A DNA stretch of 64,000 bases from Chitinophaga pinensis (GTDB lineage Bacteria; Pseudomonadota; Gammaproteobacteria; Burkholderiales; Burkholderiaceae_C): assembly GCA_943326015.2 (NCBI GenBank), contig CALPRQ020000004.1, positions 1 through 64,000 of the forward strand, read 5' to 3'. The notes beneath the pieces were generated by a model that was given only the letters and a program-made list of their open reading frames with translations, did not search any database and had not been told where the DNA came from. Positions within the stretch are counted from its first letter, which is position 1, and each line of letters begins with the position of its first letter. This document shows, piece after piece, positions 7,587-19,900 of the stretch. Made by a program: the position numbers and the translations under genes.

Positions 7587-7820
7587 TTAGGCTTGGCCAC
7601 GTGCGCGCAGGTCGGCGAGCACAGCATCGATACCGTTCTTGTCGATCAGGCGCAGGGCAGCGCCGGAGACGCGCAGGCGAACCCAACGGTTCTCGCTCTC
7701 GACCCAGAAACGACGGGATTGCAGGTTCGGCAGGAACCGGCGCTTGGTTTTGTTGTTGGCGTGGGAAACGTTGTTCCCGACCATGGGCTTCTTGCCCGTG
7801 ATTTCGCAGACGCGTGCCAT
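7587..7820 (-). CDS. rpmB: 50S ribosomal protein L28
   Basis: 77 residues, beginning [20 protein letters not shown], which is the canonical L28 N terminus, followed by [13 protein letters not shown]. An in-frame ATG three codons upstream exists, but the MARVC start is conserved in the family and is chosen. First gene of the rpmB-rpmG operon; its promoter must lie in the 269 bases shared with the divergent bestrophin gene. Confidence 0.96.
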   Translation of the reverse strand: MARVCEITGKKPMVGNNVSHANNKTKRRFLPNLQSRRFWVESENRWVRLRVSGAALRLIDKNGIDAVLADLRARGQA

Positions 7821-8089
7821 GATGGACACTCCAGTGAAAAAATTGACGGCTGACGCCGCACCTCGCCCGTGTCCTGTGTTGTGCCGCCTGCCACTTCATC
7901 TGGTGTTGTATGGACGGCTCCGGCTCGCGGGCGGTGAAGTTTTGCTGCATCTGACTCCTGGCGAACCAGGAAGAGATCCAGCAAACCGCGAATTATACCC
8001 GCCGCGCCTGTCGGATGGAATGGCTGGCTGGCGGCGACCGGTTCCACTCCGCTAACATCACGGTTTTCCGGCTTCGCTTGCCTATTTCC

Positions 8090-9013
8090 ATGATCGTTCG
8101 TCCCAGGCAGCACTGGCTGCGCCTCATCTTCGTCTGGCATGGCTCGGTGCTGCACAAGATCCTGTTCCGGTTGCTGCTCAACTTCCTCATGGCCGTGGTG
8201 GCGGTGCTGGGCATGTCGCAGTTCGCGGCCTGGAGTCTGCATCTGTCGACGGCACCGTTCAGCCTGATCGGCATCGCGCTGGCGATCTTCCTGGGCTTTC
8301 GCAACAGTGCCAGCTACGACCGTTTCTGGGAGGCACGCAAGCTCTGGGGCATGCTGCTGGTGACGGCGCGCTCGCTGCTGCGCCAGGCCCAGACCCTGAC
8401 CGGGCGCCGGCCGGACGACCCGGCCGTGCGCGAATTCGCGGCCCTGCTGATCGCCTTTGCCTATCAGCTCAAGCACCAGTTGCGCCAGACCTCGCCCCAG
8501 GCCGACCTGGAGCGCCTGCTGCCGCCGGCCCTGGTCCAGCGCCTGACGAAGGCCAGCTACCCCTGCGTGCTGCTGCTGCGCGAGATGGGGCAGTGGGTGC
8601 AGGCGCAGCATGCGGCAGGCCGGCTGTCGGATATTCGCGTACAGGCCATGGACAGCAATCTGAATGAGCTGACCGCCTATCACGGCGGTTGCGAGCGGCT
8701 GGCCAGCACGCCGATCCCCTATGCCTACAGCGTGCTGCTGCACCGCACGGTCTATGTCTACTGCACGCTGCTGCCGTTCAGCCTGCTCGATTCAGCCGGA
8801 GTGCTGACGCCGCTGATCTCGGTCTTCATTGCCTACGCCTTCATGGCGCTGGACGCGATTGCCAGCGAATTGGAGGAGCCTTTCGGCACCGAGCCCAACG
8901 ATCTGGCGCTCGATGCGATGTGCGTCACGATCGAGCGCAGCCTGCTTGAGCTCGACGATGCCGAGCAGCTGCCCCAGCCGCACCGGCCCAACCAGGATCA
9001 TGTGCTGACCTGA
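8090..9013 (+). CDS. Bestrophin-family (YneE/UPF0187) membrane anion channel
   Basis: 307 residues. The start is ATG 8090 (MIVRPRQHW), because the preceding open frame is unlike the family. The hallmark FLGFRNSASYDRFWEARKLWG-type segment follows the second membrane helix (split here as FLGFRNSASYDRF and WEARKLWG, about residues 63-83). Hydrophobic helices lie at about 23-40, 48-68, 215-235 and 240-260, and the late motif ELEEPFGTEPNDL is typical. Bacterial homologues form pentameric ion channels. It is a single gene, divergent from rpmB and convergent with trxB. Confidence 0.9.
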   Translation: MIVRPRQHWLRLIFVWHGSVLHKILFRLLLNFLMAVVAVLGMSQFAAWSLHLSTAPFSLIGIALAIFLGFRNSASYDRFWEARKLWGMLLVTARSLLRQAQTLTGRRPDDPAVREFAALLIAFAYQLKHQLRQTSPQADLERLLPPALVQRLTKASYPCVLLLREMGQWVQAQHAAGRLSDIRVQAMDSNLNELTAYHGGCERLASTPIPYAYSVLLHRTVYVYCTLLPFSLLDSAGVLTPLISVFIAYAFMALDAIASELEEPFGTEPNDLALDAMCVTIERSLLELDDAEQLPQPHRPNQDHVLT

Positions 9014-9024
9014 GGCAGACGGGT

Positions 9025-9996
<972 letters not shown>

Positions 9997-10068
9997 CTAT
10001 TGTAGAAAAGCCCCTGTCTCCTTGCCCAGCTCCGGTGAACCCTGGGTTAAGCTAGGGGACTTGCAGAT

Positions 10069-12597
10069 ATGACATATTCACTCAACACCCTCAACGCCGA
10101 CAGTGATGGGCGCGCGCCCGGCGGCGTGGTTCGTTTCATCCAGGATTCCACCCTGCTGCTGGCAGCGATCGGGCTGCTGTTCTGGCTGCTCGCCATGGTC
10201 AGCCACGATCTGGCCGATCCGGCCTGGTCGACTTCGGGCACGGCCAGCGTCGCCCGCAACTGGGGTGGCCGCTTCGGCGCCCTGCTGGCCGATCTCAACT
10301 ATTCCCTGTTCGGCCTGTCGGCCTGGTGGCTGGTGCTGGCCGCGCTGCGGGCCTGGCTGAAGGCCTTGTTCGTCTCGCTCCGCCGCCCGGTGCCTGCGCC
10401 CGTCGTCGGCTGGCCCCAGCGCCTCTGGCGCCAGCTGGGCCTGTGGTCCGGCTTCCTGCTGCTGATGGCGACCAGCTGCGCGCTTGAGTGGGCCTGGCTC
10501 TACCGCTTCGACGCCGCGCTGCCGGCGGGGGCTGGCGGTGCCTTCGGCAACCTCTGCGGTGCCTGGGGCTTGCGCTGGCTGGGCGCGACCGGGACCGTGC
10601 TGCTGGGTCTGCCGCTGTGGCTGGCGGCTTCGTCCCAGGTGTTCGGCTTTTCCTGGGCCACGCTGGCCGAGCGGGTCGGCGAGCGGCTCGAGCGCGGCTT
10701 CGAGTCAGTGCGCCAGCGGCTTTCGGCCGGTCATGACCAGCGCCTGGGCCTGCAGGCAGCGCGTCAGCGCGAGCGCGAGGAGTGCGATTTTCAGCTGCAA
10801 GAGCCGCCTCTGCAGCGTGCCAGCACCAAGCCGGTGCCCAAAACCGATCCTGCGCCCCGGGCTGATCAGGCCGAGCCCGCGCCTGCCGTCAAACCCGGCA
10901 AGCTCGCGCGCCTGGCGCAGCTGGTGCCCGGGATTCAGGCCAGGGTCAGGACGGAGTTGCCGCCGGAGCCGAAATTGCCGGCCGACGTCGCGCCCAGCGA
11001 GCCGAGGCCCGCAGCCAGGGCGGTGCAGGAGCGCCAGCTGCCTCAGGCAGCGCAGGTCGCCCAGGCAACTCAGCATCTGCAGGCCATTCCGTCGCACCGG
11101 CCGACTGGGTCCAGCCTGCCCCAGGTCGACCTGCTCGACCCGGCGCAGCGCCAGACCTCGACGGTCGATCCCGAGACGCTGGAGATGACCAGCCGCCTGA
11201 TCGAGAAGAAGCTGAGCGACTTCGGGGTCGAGGTCAACGTGGTCGCGGCGCAGCCGGGCCCGGTGATCACGCGCTACGAGATCGAGCCGGCTACCGGCGT
11301 CAAGGGCTCGCAGGTGGTCAACCTGGCCAAGGACCTGGCCCGCTCGCTGTCGCTGGTGTCGATCCGCGTGATCGAGACCATTCCGGGCAAGAACCTGATG
11401 GCGCTGGAGCTGCCCAATGCCAAGCGCCAGACCATCAAGCTCAGCGAGATCCTGGGCTCCCAGGTCTACCAGGACGCCAGGAGCCTGCTGACGATGGGCC
11501 TGGGCAAGGACATCGCGGGCCAGTCGGTGGTGGCTGACCTGGCCAAGATGCCGCATTGCCTGGTCGCCGGCACCACCGGTTCGGGCAAGTCGGTCGGCAT
11601 CAACGCCATGATCCTGTCGCTGCTCTACAAGGCCGATGCCAAGGATGTGCGGCTGATGCTGATCGACCCCAAGATGCTTGAACTCAGCGTCTACGAGGGC
11701 ATCCCGCATCTGCTGTGCCCGGTCGTGACCGACATGAAGCAGGCCGCCAACGGCCTGAACTGGTGCGTCGCCGAGATGGAAAAGCGCTATCGTCTGCTGA
11801 GCAAGGTCGGCGTGCGCAACCTGGCCGGCTACAACGCCAAGATCGACGAGGCGAGAGCGCGCCACGAGTCGATTCCCAATCCCTTCAGCCTGACGCCCGA
11901 GGCGCCCGAACCGCTTGAACGGCTGCCGCATATCGTGGTGGTGATCGACGAGCTGGCCGACCTGATGATGGTGGTGGGCAAGAAGATCGAGGAGCTGATC
12001 GCGCGGCTGGCGCAGAAGGCGCGTGCCGCCGGCATCCACCTGATCCTGGCCACCCAGCGCCCGAGCGTGGACGTGATCACCGGCCTGATCAAGGCCAACA
12101 TCCCGACCCGGATCTCGTTCCAGGTCAGCAGCAAGATCGACAGCCGCACCATCCTGGACCAGATGGGTGCCGAGGCGCTGCTGGGCATGGGCGACATGCT
12201 CTACATGCCCAGCGGCACCGGCTATCCGACGCGCGTGCATGGCGCCTTCGTCAGCGATGACGAGGTGCATCGGGTCGTCAGCTACCTCAAGGAGCAGGGC
12301 GGCGAGCCCGACTACATCGACGGCATCCTCGACGGTGGCGCCGTGGAAGGCGAGGGCGGCGATCTGGCCGCCGACGGCGAGGGGGGCGACGGCGAGAAGG
12401 ACCCGCTCTACAACCAGGCGGTCGCGGTGGTGCTGCAGGACCGCAAGGCCAGCATCAGCTATGTGCAGCGCAAGCTCAAGATCGGCTATAACCGTTCGGC
12501 ACGCCTGCTGGAGGACATGGAGAAGGCCGGCCTGGTCAGTGCCCTGACCACCAGCGGCCAGCGCGACATCCTGGTCGCGGCGCGCGGCGGTGATTGA
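10069..12597 (+). CDS. ftsK: DNA translocase FtsK
   Basis: 842 residues. The N terminus has four membrane helices (residues about 27-50, 80-105, 125-145, 165-195) that anchor it at the division septum. A Pro/Ala-rich linker (about 215-360) follows, then the RecA-like motor with Walker [12 protein letters not shown] (about 504-514) and Walker [13 protein letters not shown] (about 622-633). The C-terminal gamma winged helix (about 780-842, [21 protein letters not shown] split by eye) reads KOPS and activates XerCD at dif. The linker is short compared with E. coli FtsK. lolA follows immediately, as in most gammaproteobacteria and betaproteobacteria. Confidence 0.97.
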   Translation: MTYSLNTLNADSDGRAPGGVVRFIQDSTLLLAAIGLLFWLLAMVSHDLADPAWSTSGTASVARNWGGRFGALLADLNYSLFGLSAWWLVLAALRAWLKALFVSLRRPVPAPVVGWPQRLWRQLGLWSGFLLLMATSCALEWAWLYRFDAALPAGAGGAFGNLCGAWGLRWLGATGTVLLGLPLWLAASSQVFGFSWATLAERVGERLERGFESVRQRLSAGHDQRLGLQAARQREREECDFQLQEPPLQRASTKPVPKTDPAPRADQAEPAPAVKPGKLARLAQLVPGIQARVRTELPPEPKLPADVAPSEPRPAARAVQERQLPQAAQVAQATQHLQAIPSHRPTGSSLPQVDLLDPAQRQTSTVDPETLEMTSRLIEKKLSDFGVEVNVVAAQPGPVITRYEIEPATGVKGSQVVNLAKDLARSLSLVSIRVIETIPGKNLMALELPNAKRQTIKLSEILGSQVYQDARSLLTMGLGKDIAGQSVVADLAKMPHCLVAGTTGSGKSVGINAMILSLLYKADAKDVRLMLIDPKMLELSVYEGIPHLLCPVVTDMKQAANGLNWCVAEMEKRYRLLSKVGVRNLAGYNAKIDEARARHESIPNPFSLTPEAPEPLERLPHIVVVIDELADLMMVVGKKIEELIARLAQKARAAGIHLILATQRPSVDVITGLIKANIPTRISFQVSSKIDSRTILDQMGAEALLGMGDMLYMPSGTGYPTRVHGAFVSDDEVHRVVSYLKEQGGEPDYIDGILDGGAVEGEGGDLAADGEGGDGEKDPLYNQAVAVVLQDRKASISYVQRKLKIGYNRSARLLEDMEKAGLVSALTTSGQRDILVAARGGD

Positions 12598-12610
12598 TCC
12601 TGTTTCGCTC

Positions 12611-13285
12611 ATGAACCCTATGCCTTTGCTCAAACCCTTGCTGCGCCTGGCGGCTCCGATGGCCTTGCTGGCCGCTGCCCTGAGCTGGACCCTGCCGGCC
12701 CGCGCCGACGGTCTGTCCGACCTGGAGTCATTTCTGCGCCAGACCCGCCAGGGCCGCGCCAGTTTCACCCAGGTCGTGACCCCACCCCGGCGCGACGGCG
12801 ATGCCGCCTCGCGCAGCAAGACCAGCAGCGGCAGCTTCGAGTTCCTGCGGCCCAGCCGCTTCCGCTTCCACTACGTCAAGCCCTTCGAGCAGCTGATCGT
12901 GGCCGACGGCCAGACCCTGTGGCTGTACGACGCCGATCTGAACCAGGCGACCGCGCGGCGCCAGCAGGAGGTGCTTGGCAACACGCCGGCGGCGCTGATC
13001 GCGACCGCATCCGACCTCAAGGGGCTGTCCGGCCTGTTCACGCTGGCCAACGCGCCCGATGCCGACGGCCAGCAGTGGGTGCTGGCGACGCCCAAGGCCC
13101 GCGACGGCCAGTTGCAGTCGATCCGGCTGGGCTTTCGCCAGGGTCAGCTCGCGACGCTGGAGATGCTCGACAGCTTTGGCCAGCGCTCGGTCATGCAGTT
13201 CGGTGCGCTCGACACCCAGGCCGGCTTCAAGCCCGGGCATTTCGCCTTCCAGCCGCCGGCCGGCGCCGATGTGCTGCGCCAGTGA
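12611..13285 (+). CDS. lolA: Outer membrane lipoprotein carrier protein LolA
   Basis: 224 residues from ATG 12611. A GTG start at 12590 that overlaps ftsK is possible but gives a longer, less typical signal peptide. The signal peptide runs to ARA (about residue 33), and the mature part starts DGLSDLESFLRQTRQGRASF. Motifs shared with LolA include GSFEFLRPSRFRF, LWLYDADLNQAT and the late VMQFGALD. It shuttles lipoproteins from LolCDE across the periplasm to LolB. It lies directly downstream of ftsK and is probably co-transcribed. Confidence 0.94.
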   Translation: MNPMPLLKPLLRLAAPMALLAAALSWTLPARADGLSDLESFLRQTRQGRASFTQVVTPPRRDGDAASRSKTSSGSFEFLRPSRFRFHYVKPFEQLIVADGQTLWLYDADLNQATARRQQEVLGNTPAALIATASDLKGLSGLFTLANAPDADGQQWVLATPKARDGQLQSIRLGFRQGQLATLEMLDSFGQRSVMQFGALDTQAGFKPGHFAFQPPAGADVLRQ

Positions 13286-13360
13286 GTCCGGGCCGTCGGC
13301 CGTGACGGCCTCATGACTCGGGCCTCGATGGGATCAACCGCCTTGCGCTAAGCTGGTCGC

Positions 13361-15892
13361 ATGATCAGCAAGTTTTCTCCTTCTGTCTGGGCGCTCGGAT
13401 TGCGCTCGCTCTGGCGCGACTGGCGCGCCGGCGAGCTGACCCTGCTGCTGCTGGCCGTGACGCTCGCGGTCGCGGCACTGACCGCGGTCGGCTTCTTCGC
13501 CGACCGGCTGCAGGGCGGGCTGCGGCGCGACGCACGCCAGCTGCTCGGCGGTGATCTGGTCGTGCGCAGCGACCAGCCGCTGCCTCCCTCCTTTCTGCAG
13601 CAGGTGCAGACCCTGGGTCTGCAGAGCACGGCTCACCTGGGCTTCCCGACCATGGCGCGTGCGCCCGATGCGCTGGGCGGCGCGACCCGGCTGGTCGCGC
13701 TCAAGGCGGTCGCGGCGGGCTATCCGCTGCGCGGCCAGCTGCGCGTGGCCGAGCGGGCTGGTGAGCCGGGCCAGTTGATCCAGGCCCAGCCCGAGCCGGG
13801 CACGGTCTGGGTCGAGCCCGGCCTGCTTGACATGCTGGGCCTGCAGCCAGGTCAGGATCTGCTGCTGGGCGACGCCAGCCTGCGCATCGCGGGCCTGCTG
13901 CTGCAGGAGCCTGATCGCGGCACCGGTTTCCTGAGTTTTGCGCCGCGCGTGCTGATGCACCAGTCCGACCTGACCGCGACCGGCCTGGTTCAGCCCGCCA
14001 GCCGGATCGACTACCGACTCGCGCTGGCGGGTGACGACAAAGCCATACAGCGTTTTCGTCGCTGGGTCGATGACAGGTTGAAACAGGATGGCCTGCGCGG
14101 TATCAGCCTGGAGTCGCTCGAGAGCGGTCGGCCCGAGATGCAGCAGACGCTGGAGCGGGCCGAGAAGTTTCTCAATCTGGTTGCCCTGCTGGCGGCGCTG
14201 TTGAGCGCGGTGGCGGTCGCGATGTCGGCCCGGCTCTATGCCTTGCGCCACCTCGACGACTGCGCCATGCTGCGCGTGCTGGGGCTGTCGCAGGCGGCGA
14301 TGGCGCGCGCCTACAGCCTGTCTTTTGGCATGGCCGGGCTGATCGCGGGCGGACTCGGGGTGCTGATCGGTTACGCAGTGCACTACGCTTTTGTCTGGCT
14401 GCTGGCCGATCTGATCAAGACCCCCATGCCGGCACCCAGCCTCTGGCCGGTCCTGTTCGGCCTCGGCGTCGGCCTGACGTTGATGCTGGCCTTCGGTCTG
14501 CCACCGGTGCTGCAGCTGTCGCGCGTGCCGCCGCTGCGCGTGATTCGGCGCGAGCTCGGCAGCCCGAAGCCGCTCTCGCTCGCGGTGCTGGGTCTGGGCG
14601 CGCTGGGCTTTGCTGGCCTGCTGCTGGCTGCCAGCCGCGACCTCAAGCTGGGCGCGATCGCGGTTGGCGGCTTCGCGCTGGCGCTGGGGCTGTTCGCGCT
14701 GCTGGCCTGGCTCGTCGTGCGGCTGCTGCGCCGGCTGCTGGGGCAGGGCGAGGCACCGTCCTGGCTGAGCTTGGCGGTGCGCCAATGGACTGCGCGCCCG
14801 GGCTATGCGGTGGTGCAGGTCAGTTCGCTCGCGGTGGGTCTGCTCGCGCTGGTGCTGCTGGTGCTGCTGCGCACCGATCTGATCGCGAGCTGGCGTGCCG
14901 CCACGCCGGTCGATGCGCCCAACCGTTTCGTCATCAACATCCAGCCCGATCAGGCGCAGGCTTTCCGCGCCGCGCTGGAGCAGCAGGGCGTGAGCCGCTA
15001 CGACTGGTACCCGATGATCCGGGGTCGCCTGGTCACGATCAACGGCCGGCCCGTCAATCCGCAGGATTATCAGGACGAACGCGCCCGCCGCCTGGCCGAG
15101 CGCGAGTTCAACCTTTCGCACAGCGTTGAGGCGCCTGGGCACAACCAGGTGGTGGCGGGACGCTGGCAAGCCAACGAGGCCGACGGCATCAGCATCGAGA
15201 GCGGCCTGGCCGAGACCCTGGGCCTCAAGCTGGGCGACCGGCTGGGTTTCGACATCGCGGGCATGCCGCGCGAATCCGTCATCACCAGCTTGCGCCAGGT
15301 CGACTGGAGTTCGATGCGGGTCAACTTCTTCGCGCTCTATCCGGTCGATTCGATCGTTGGCGTGCCGCTGAGCTACATCACCGCCTTTCGCGCTCCGGAC
15401 CGGCCTGGTTTCGATGCGACGCTGCTGCGTGCCTTTCCCAACCTGACCCTGGTCGATCTGACCCAGACCCTGGCCCAGGTGCAGCAGGTGCTGGGTCAGG
15501 TGATCCGGGCGGTCGAGGCGCTGTTCGGCTTCACGCTGCTGGCGGGCCTGGTGGTGCTGTTTGCCGCGATCGCGGCCACGCGCGGCGAGCGCGAGCGCGA
15601 GTTCGCGATCCTGCGCGCGCTCGGGGCGCGCTCCAGCCTGCTGCGCCGGGTCCAGCGGGCTGAACTGCTGGGCGCCGGCCTGCTCGCGGGCCTGCTGGCG
15701 TCCGGGGTGGCGGTCCTGGTTGGCTGGGTGCTGGCGCGCCAGGTGTTCGGCCTGGCCTGGCACCCGAGCCCCTGGGTGCCGCTGGCCGGCGCGCTGTCGG
15801 GTGCGCTGCTGGCGCTGGCGGCCGGCTGGTGGGGGCTGCGCGGTGTGCTGCGCGCGCCGGTGGCACAGACACTGCGCCGCGCTGCCGACTAA
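13361..15892 (+). CDS. FtsX-like ABC transporter permease (YbbP type)
   Basis: 843 residues. An N-terminal membrane helix (about 23-48) is followed by a periplasmic domain. A group of three FtsX helices lies at about 268-385, a pair of helices at about 400-450, and the duplicated FtsX unit at about 720-830. GLRSLWRDWRAGELTLLLLAVT at the N terminus (given here over two short runs, GLRSLWRDWRAG and ELTLLLLAVT) and the FALLRALGA-like FAILRALGARSSLL near 750 are typical of the YbbP/DUF214 family. These permeases work with a LolD-like ATPase (YbbA), which is not encoded next to this gene. The substrate is unknown. Confidence 0.85.
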   Translation: MISKFSPSVWALGLRSLWRDWRAGELTLLLLAVTLAVAALTAVGFFADRLQGGLRRDARQLLGGDLVVRSDQPLPPSFLQQVQTLGLQSTAHLGFPTMARAPDALGGATRLVALKAVAAGYPLRGQLRVAERAGEPGQLIQAQPEPGTVWVEPGLLDMLGLQPGQDLLLGDASLRIAGLLLQEPDRGTGFLSFAPRVLMHQSDLTATGLVQPASRIDYRLALAGDDKAIQRFRRWVDDRLKQDGLRGISLESLESGRPEMQQTLERAEKFLNLVALLAALLSAVAVAMSARLYALRHLDDCAMLRVLGLSQAAMARAYSLSFGMAGLIAGGLGVLIGYAVHYAFVWLLADLIKTPMPAPSLWPVLFGLGVGLTLMLAFGLPPVLQLSRVPPLRVIRRELGSPKPLSLAVLGLGALGFAGLLLAASRDLKLGAIAVGGFALALGLFALLAWLVVRLLRRLLGQGEAPSWLSLAVRQWTARPGYAVVQVSSLAVGLLALVLLVLLRTDLIASWRAATPVDAPNRFVINIQPDQAQAFRAALEQQGVSRYDWYPMIRGRLVTINGRPVNPQDYQDERARRLAEREFNLSHSVEAPGHNQVVAGRWQANEADGISIESGLAETLGLKLGDRLGFDIAGMPRESVITSLRQVDWSSMRVNFFALYPVDSIVGVPLSYITAFRAPDRPGFDATLLRAFPNLTLVDLTQTLAQVQQVLGQVIRAVEALFGFTLLAGLVVLFAAIAATRGEREREFAILRALGARSSLLRRVQRAELLGAGLLAGLLASGVAVLVGWVLARQVFGLAWHPSPWVPLAGALSGALLALAAGWWGLRGVLRAPVAQTLRRAAD

Positions 15893-15949
15893 GCCTGGCC
15901 TGATCCTTGCGGGCGGCAGGCGTTTGACGGTCGCGGTATAAACGCCGCC

Positions 15950-16378
15950 ATGCAACAAGACGACAAGACGGCCGGCCAGCAGCCGGTGCGGCAGTACGAG
16001 AGCGCTTTCGAATGGATCGGTGGCGAGCCCGCGATCCAGGCGCTAGTCGACCGCTTCTACGACCTGATGGACCTCGAGCCCGGCTACCGTGAGCTCCGCG
16101 CCAGTCACGGCCCGGCGCTGGACGATGCGCGCCAGAAGCTGTTCTGGTTCCTGTGCGGCTGGCTCGGTGGGCCGGATCACTACATCAGCCGCTTCGGCCA
16201 TCCACGCCTGAAGATGCGCCACATGCCGTTCAGCATCGGCATCCTGGAGCGCGACCAGTGGCTGGCCTGCATGGACCAGGCGATGGCCGAGACCGGCGTG
16301 CCCGAAGCGCTGCGGGTCCAGCTGCAGAAAAGCTTCTTCAATACTGCCGACTGGATGAGGAACCAGGCCGGGGCCTGA
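15950..16378 (+). CDS. Group II truncated haemoglobin
   Basis: 142 residues, the usual size of a 2-on-2 globin. IGGEPAIQALVDRFYDLM covers helices A-B with the B10 Tyr in FYDLM, and FLCGWLGGPDHYI covers helix E and the EF turn. RHMPFSIG supplies the proximal His (F8), and NTADWMRN is helix H. Trp in DWMR fits the group II TrpG8/H pattern. Likely a heme protein in O2 or NO chemistry. Single gene. Confidence 0.93.
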   Translation: MQQDDKTAGQQPVRQYESAFEWIGGEPAIQALVDRFYDLMDLEPGYRELRASHGPALDDARQKLFWFLCGWLGGPDHYISRFGHPRLKMRHMPFSIGILERDQWLACMDQAMAETGVPEALRVQLQKSFFNTADWMRNQAGA

Positions 16379-16390
16379 GTGTTCCAGGCC
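16372..16390. terminator. Weak stem-loop between convergent genes
   Basis: GGCCTG (16372-16377) and CAGGCC (16385-16390) can pair with a 7-base loop, and on the plus strand GTTACTTT follows. It covers the end of the globin gene and the 13 bases before the lipoprotein gene stop. The tail is poor, so this is a suggestion only. Confidence 0.3.
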
Positions 16391-16391
16391 G

Positions 16392-16964
16392 TTACTTTGC
16401 CGCCTGATCTACCAGTGGCTGTCCCCAGGTCGCTGATGGAGCACATTTGTTTTCCCAACTTACGGGAATGGCACTGGGCAGAATCCCGCTGAGCATGGCC
16501 TTGAGCAGCCAGGGGTCGGGCTTGGCCTCGAACCAATGCAGCTTGTTTGCATGCCACTTGGTCGTGTCGGCGTCGAACTGGATCAGGACCTCGACCGGCA
16601 GCAGGCATTCAGGCGAGGCAGAGCCGTTCACCTTGAAATCCCGTTTGGCCAGTGTGACAAGACGACCAGGCTCCAATCGTAACGGCTCGGCCTTGTTGGG
16701 ACTGGGCCATTGCCACTCGGCTCCATGGCCATCGTCTCTGCGATTGATGATCACCTTCTCCACGCCCAGTTCGTGCTGTCCCGAGTTGAGCAGCGCTATG
16801 TAAAGTTGCGGATCATCCGGCTTTTCCACTGATTCCGATCCTGCCGTCGCACCATTGTCACGACTTGGAGGCAGCAGGTACCAGGACGCATGCACAATAG
16901 TGGGAGACTGTGTGCTGCAGGCACCGAGTGCCAGACAGGCCATGGCCAGACAGAGTTGCTTCAT
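16392..16964 (-). CDS. Putative lipoprotein of unknown function
   Basis: 190 residues with a clear lipoprotein signal: MKQLCLAMACLALGACS, lipobox LGAC with the lipidated Cys at residue 16. Asp is not at +2, so outer membrane sorting is expected. The mature part has no recognised domain; it is polar with a beta-type pattern (VEKVIINRRDDGHGAEWQW, VEVLIQFDAD). Its ATG overlaps the stop of the patatin-like gene by 4 bases, so the two are made together. The pair stands out from its neighbours in base composition. Confidence 0.78.
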   Translation of the reverse strand: MKQLCLAMACLALGACSTQSPTIVHASWYLLPPSRDNGATAGSESVEKPDDPQLYIALLNSGQHELGVEKVIINRRDDGHGAEWQWPSPNKAEPLRLEPGRLVTLAKRDFKVNGSASPECLLPVEVLIQFDADTTKWHANKLHWFEAKPDPWLLKAMLSGILPSAIPVSWENKCAPSATWGQPLVDQAAK

Positions 16965-19900
16965 GGCTTGACTCCTTCAATGCCGTGCACGTTGTGCCGG
17001 GGGTGGGCGTCATTGATCAGGGAGTTGAGCGTTTTCAGTTCATCTTCCATTTTTTGCAGTTCTCCCCATAAATTGTCTATTTGCTGGTTGGTTGACTGTC
17101 TTTTTCTGGGGTTGCCAATCTTGATTAGAATTAAATTCAGTCTATTTTGAAGGACTTGAATTTCTTCCTGGATGTCTTTGGGTCCATTTTTGGGAATTTT
17201 GTTTATTGCTTCAGCTATTGATGCTTGTGAATTTTTAACTGACTCAAGTTTAATCCTGACTTCTTCAATCTTCTTTTCCAGAGGTTCCAGAGAGAGCGGG
17301 TCACCAGAAGGTGGCGGGGGTTCATGTTGATGGAGCATTGATTCTCTAAGATTCGCAAGACTTTCCTTGCTGATGGAGATTTCTGCGCCAGGTTTTACTT
17401 CGATGCTGGTCTCCTTCAGCGCCACCGTGCCACTTACACCCAGAATGCCTCCCGCAGCCAGCGCTGATGCCAGTGTTGCATTTCTCGTGAGGTTTTGCAC
17501 GCTGTTGGAAATTCCGGAAGATAGGTGGATTTCTTCTTCCTGAGAATTGGTCGTCGATGACTTTTCGTCTTGTCTTGATGCTTTCGTCGGTGCCGAGGCG
17601 ATCGGCCAGTTGGCTGTTGAGTCTGGATCGTTAGGGAATACTTGCCTGATCATGTGATAGCCGAGCATGCGGTAGCTCTCGAACTGCTCCTCGTCGAAAA
17701 ACTGGTCGCTGGTAGATTGGTGGGGGAAAGCGTTCTTGCCGTCGCGTTTTTGGCTCATCTTGGCGTAGCGTTGTACGTCCAGCGGTTCGTTTCCGAATAT
17801 TGCTGGTTTGACATAGCATAAAGTTCCCTTGAGCGGATTGCCGCGAGAGGCGGGGTAATAAATGGTTCCGATGATCCAGGGTTTTCGGCTGTCGAAGCTG
17901 GCATCTGGGAATTCTATTGAGACTCCGAAATCTATTCGGATCTTGCGGATCGCATCCTGGAGATCTTGGTGGCAATACTCAGGGTCAGAACTGGCATCGA
18001 GCACCAAAATTTTCCGGCAGCGTCGCCTGACCATTTCGTAAAGTCCGAGGTTCTCAAAGTGACCGCCGTCAGAAAGGTTCACGAATGGGTCATTTTGCTT
18101 GCTTATGCCAAATGTTTCGGAGATGTGTAGCCATAATGAATTCCGGTCAGGTTCTTTGTTTTTCCAATACGATTTTCCCGCCTGCCCTGGGTTGGGTAAC
18201 CACCATCCCAGTCGCACGTTGAATAGAGTCATGACGAATCGAACTGCTGGTGATGAGTGATAACCCATATTGGGCGAAGCCGCTGCGCCCGAGATGGTCA
18301 TCGCGCGGGCAAGCGATATTTCTCCAGCGTATTCTTTAGAGGGTCGATAGTTAGTTTCTTTGCTACCGGAGTGCAGCGGTGTCACGGTAAAGGAAGCGGC
18401 TTTACGCTGCTGCCATTCGAGGTGTTCGTTCGATTGGATGGGCATGTTCAGCGTGAGGTTGAGCACATGCAGGGGACCCCAGCCCGGTCTGATATCGTTT
18501 TTCAACTTGGCCATGTCGACATTGTCACCTTCGTCAAATCCGGTGAACCAGTGCGGGTGACGTTTTTCTCGGTTGCGTGCAGCCCCCAGATAGGCGCGCG
18601 CCAGTCGATTGCCATACATGCTGTGGAGCGAGAAGGTGTTGGTGCCGACGAAATAGGAGGATATGATTGAGATCAGGAATAGCAATGCCGTGATACCAAT
18701 AGACCAGAGTAATGCCGCATGATTTGGCATTCTCGGCCCTTCGTTGGTTGTTAGAACCAGTGATGGCAGCCAGCTTTCAAATACCCGGTTCCACCAAAAG
18801 CTGATACCGAGCAGCATCAGCGTGATGAAGGCAATGGCGATCATCTCAAGCAGGCGGATTCCAATCAGGTTTGAAAGTTTTCGTGCGCGACCTGTGATGA
18901 TGCTGCCATTCCTGCTCCAATACCCTGCAAGGCTTATGATTAATCCAAGCAGGCCGCCTCCTGCCGCACCGCTGCTCAAACCACTGTAGTTATCCAGGAA
19001 TTTTTTCATGTAATCAAGACTCAGAATCCACTGAGGCATGATTATGATCATGACGAAAACAAGAAGCCAGATCAGGCTGATGCTGATCCACCAGCCTCCT
19101 GATCTGGCCAGCCATTCTCTTCTGGATTCCGATGAGCATTTTCTTGTGAGTGCCATATGAATGGTCGTGGCAAGCCAGATGGATATCAGTAATGCAGGAA
19201 CTGCCATTGTGGGATAGTTTAATCTATCGATATACATCTGTAGATGGATGGCATATGGAAGATCATTGTTGAATAGTAGTCTGTCGATGAAAATCGGGCG
19301 AATTCTGTCTAATAAGTGTATCCATTGTGCCAGCTGGCAGAACCACAAACCACCAAGAGATCCGGTGATCATGGGGTAGACAAGCTCCGTCAGGATCGAG
19401 TCGATGTTTGTTTTTTGTTCGGGTGCTTTTCGACGGTATTGTCCGATAAGTCGGCTCATCGTGAAAATTGAGGCGCCGCTGCCAGCGAAAAATCTCCAAT
19501 CAATTGATGTCCATTCGGTGGTGGGGTATTTTGCTGAAATCCAGGATAGCCACAGGCTCAGTAATATGCAGGCCAATACTATGGGGGTGGCGCAATATAG
19601 GCCAAAAGAGCCTTTCGTCTGTTGCTGTTTTTCGTCTTGTGAATTTTGTTTCGCAGGCATGTCCTCGAACATGTAGCTGTTGCCGTATGTGAGCAGCGCT
19701 GCCGAGATTGCAAGTGCAAGTATTGTGATTGATTCCTCGTTGCCATCTATGCTAAGCCCGAGGAATCCGATATAGATATAGGGGAGCAGCACGAAGGCTA
19801 CGATCAGCGGTAGCAGCACGAGCCAGTTGAGCAGCAGGTTGCGCAAGACGATCGAGACCAGGCAGAACAGGTCGCCGGAGAGCCCCCAATGGGGGCTTAG

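Noticed and set aside
10705-12819. 704-codon minus-strand open frame opposite ftsK
   Set aside because: Antisense shadow: no domain, residue use typical of reversed GC-rich codons, while ftsK on the plus strand is complete.
13334-15958. 874-codon open frame on the minus strand opposite the FtsX-like permease
   Set aside because: Composed of Gln/Arg/His-rich low-complexity residues, the mark of an antisense shadow in GC-rich DNA; the plus-strand frame has clear FtsX motifs.
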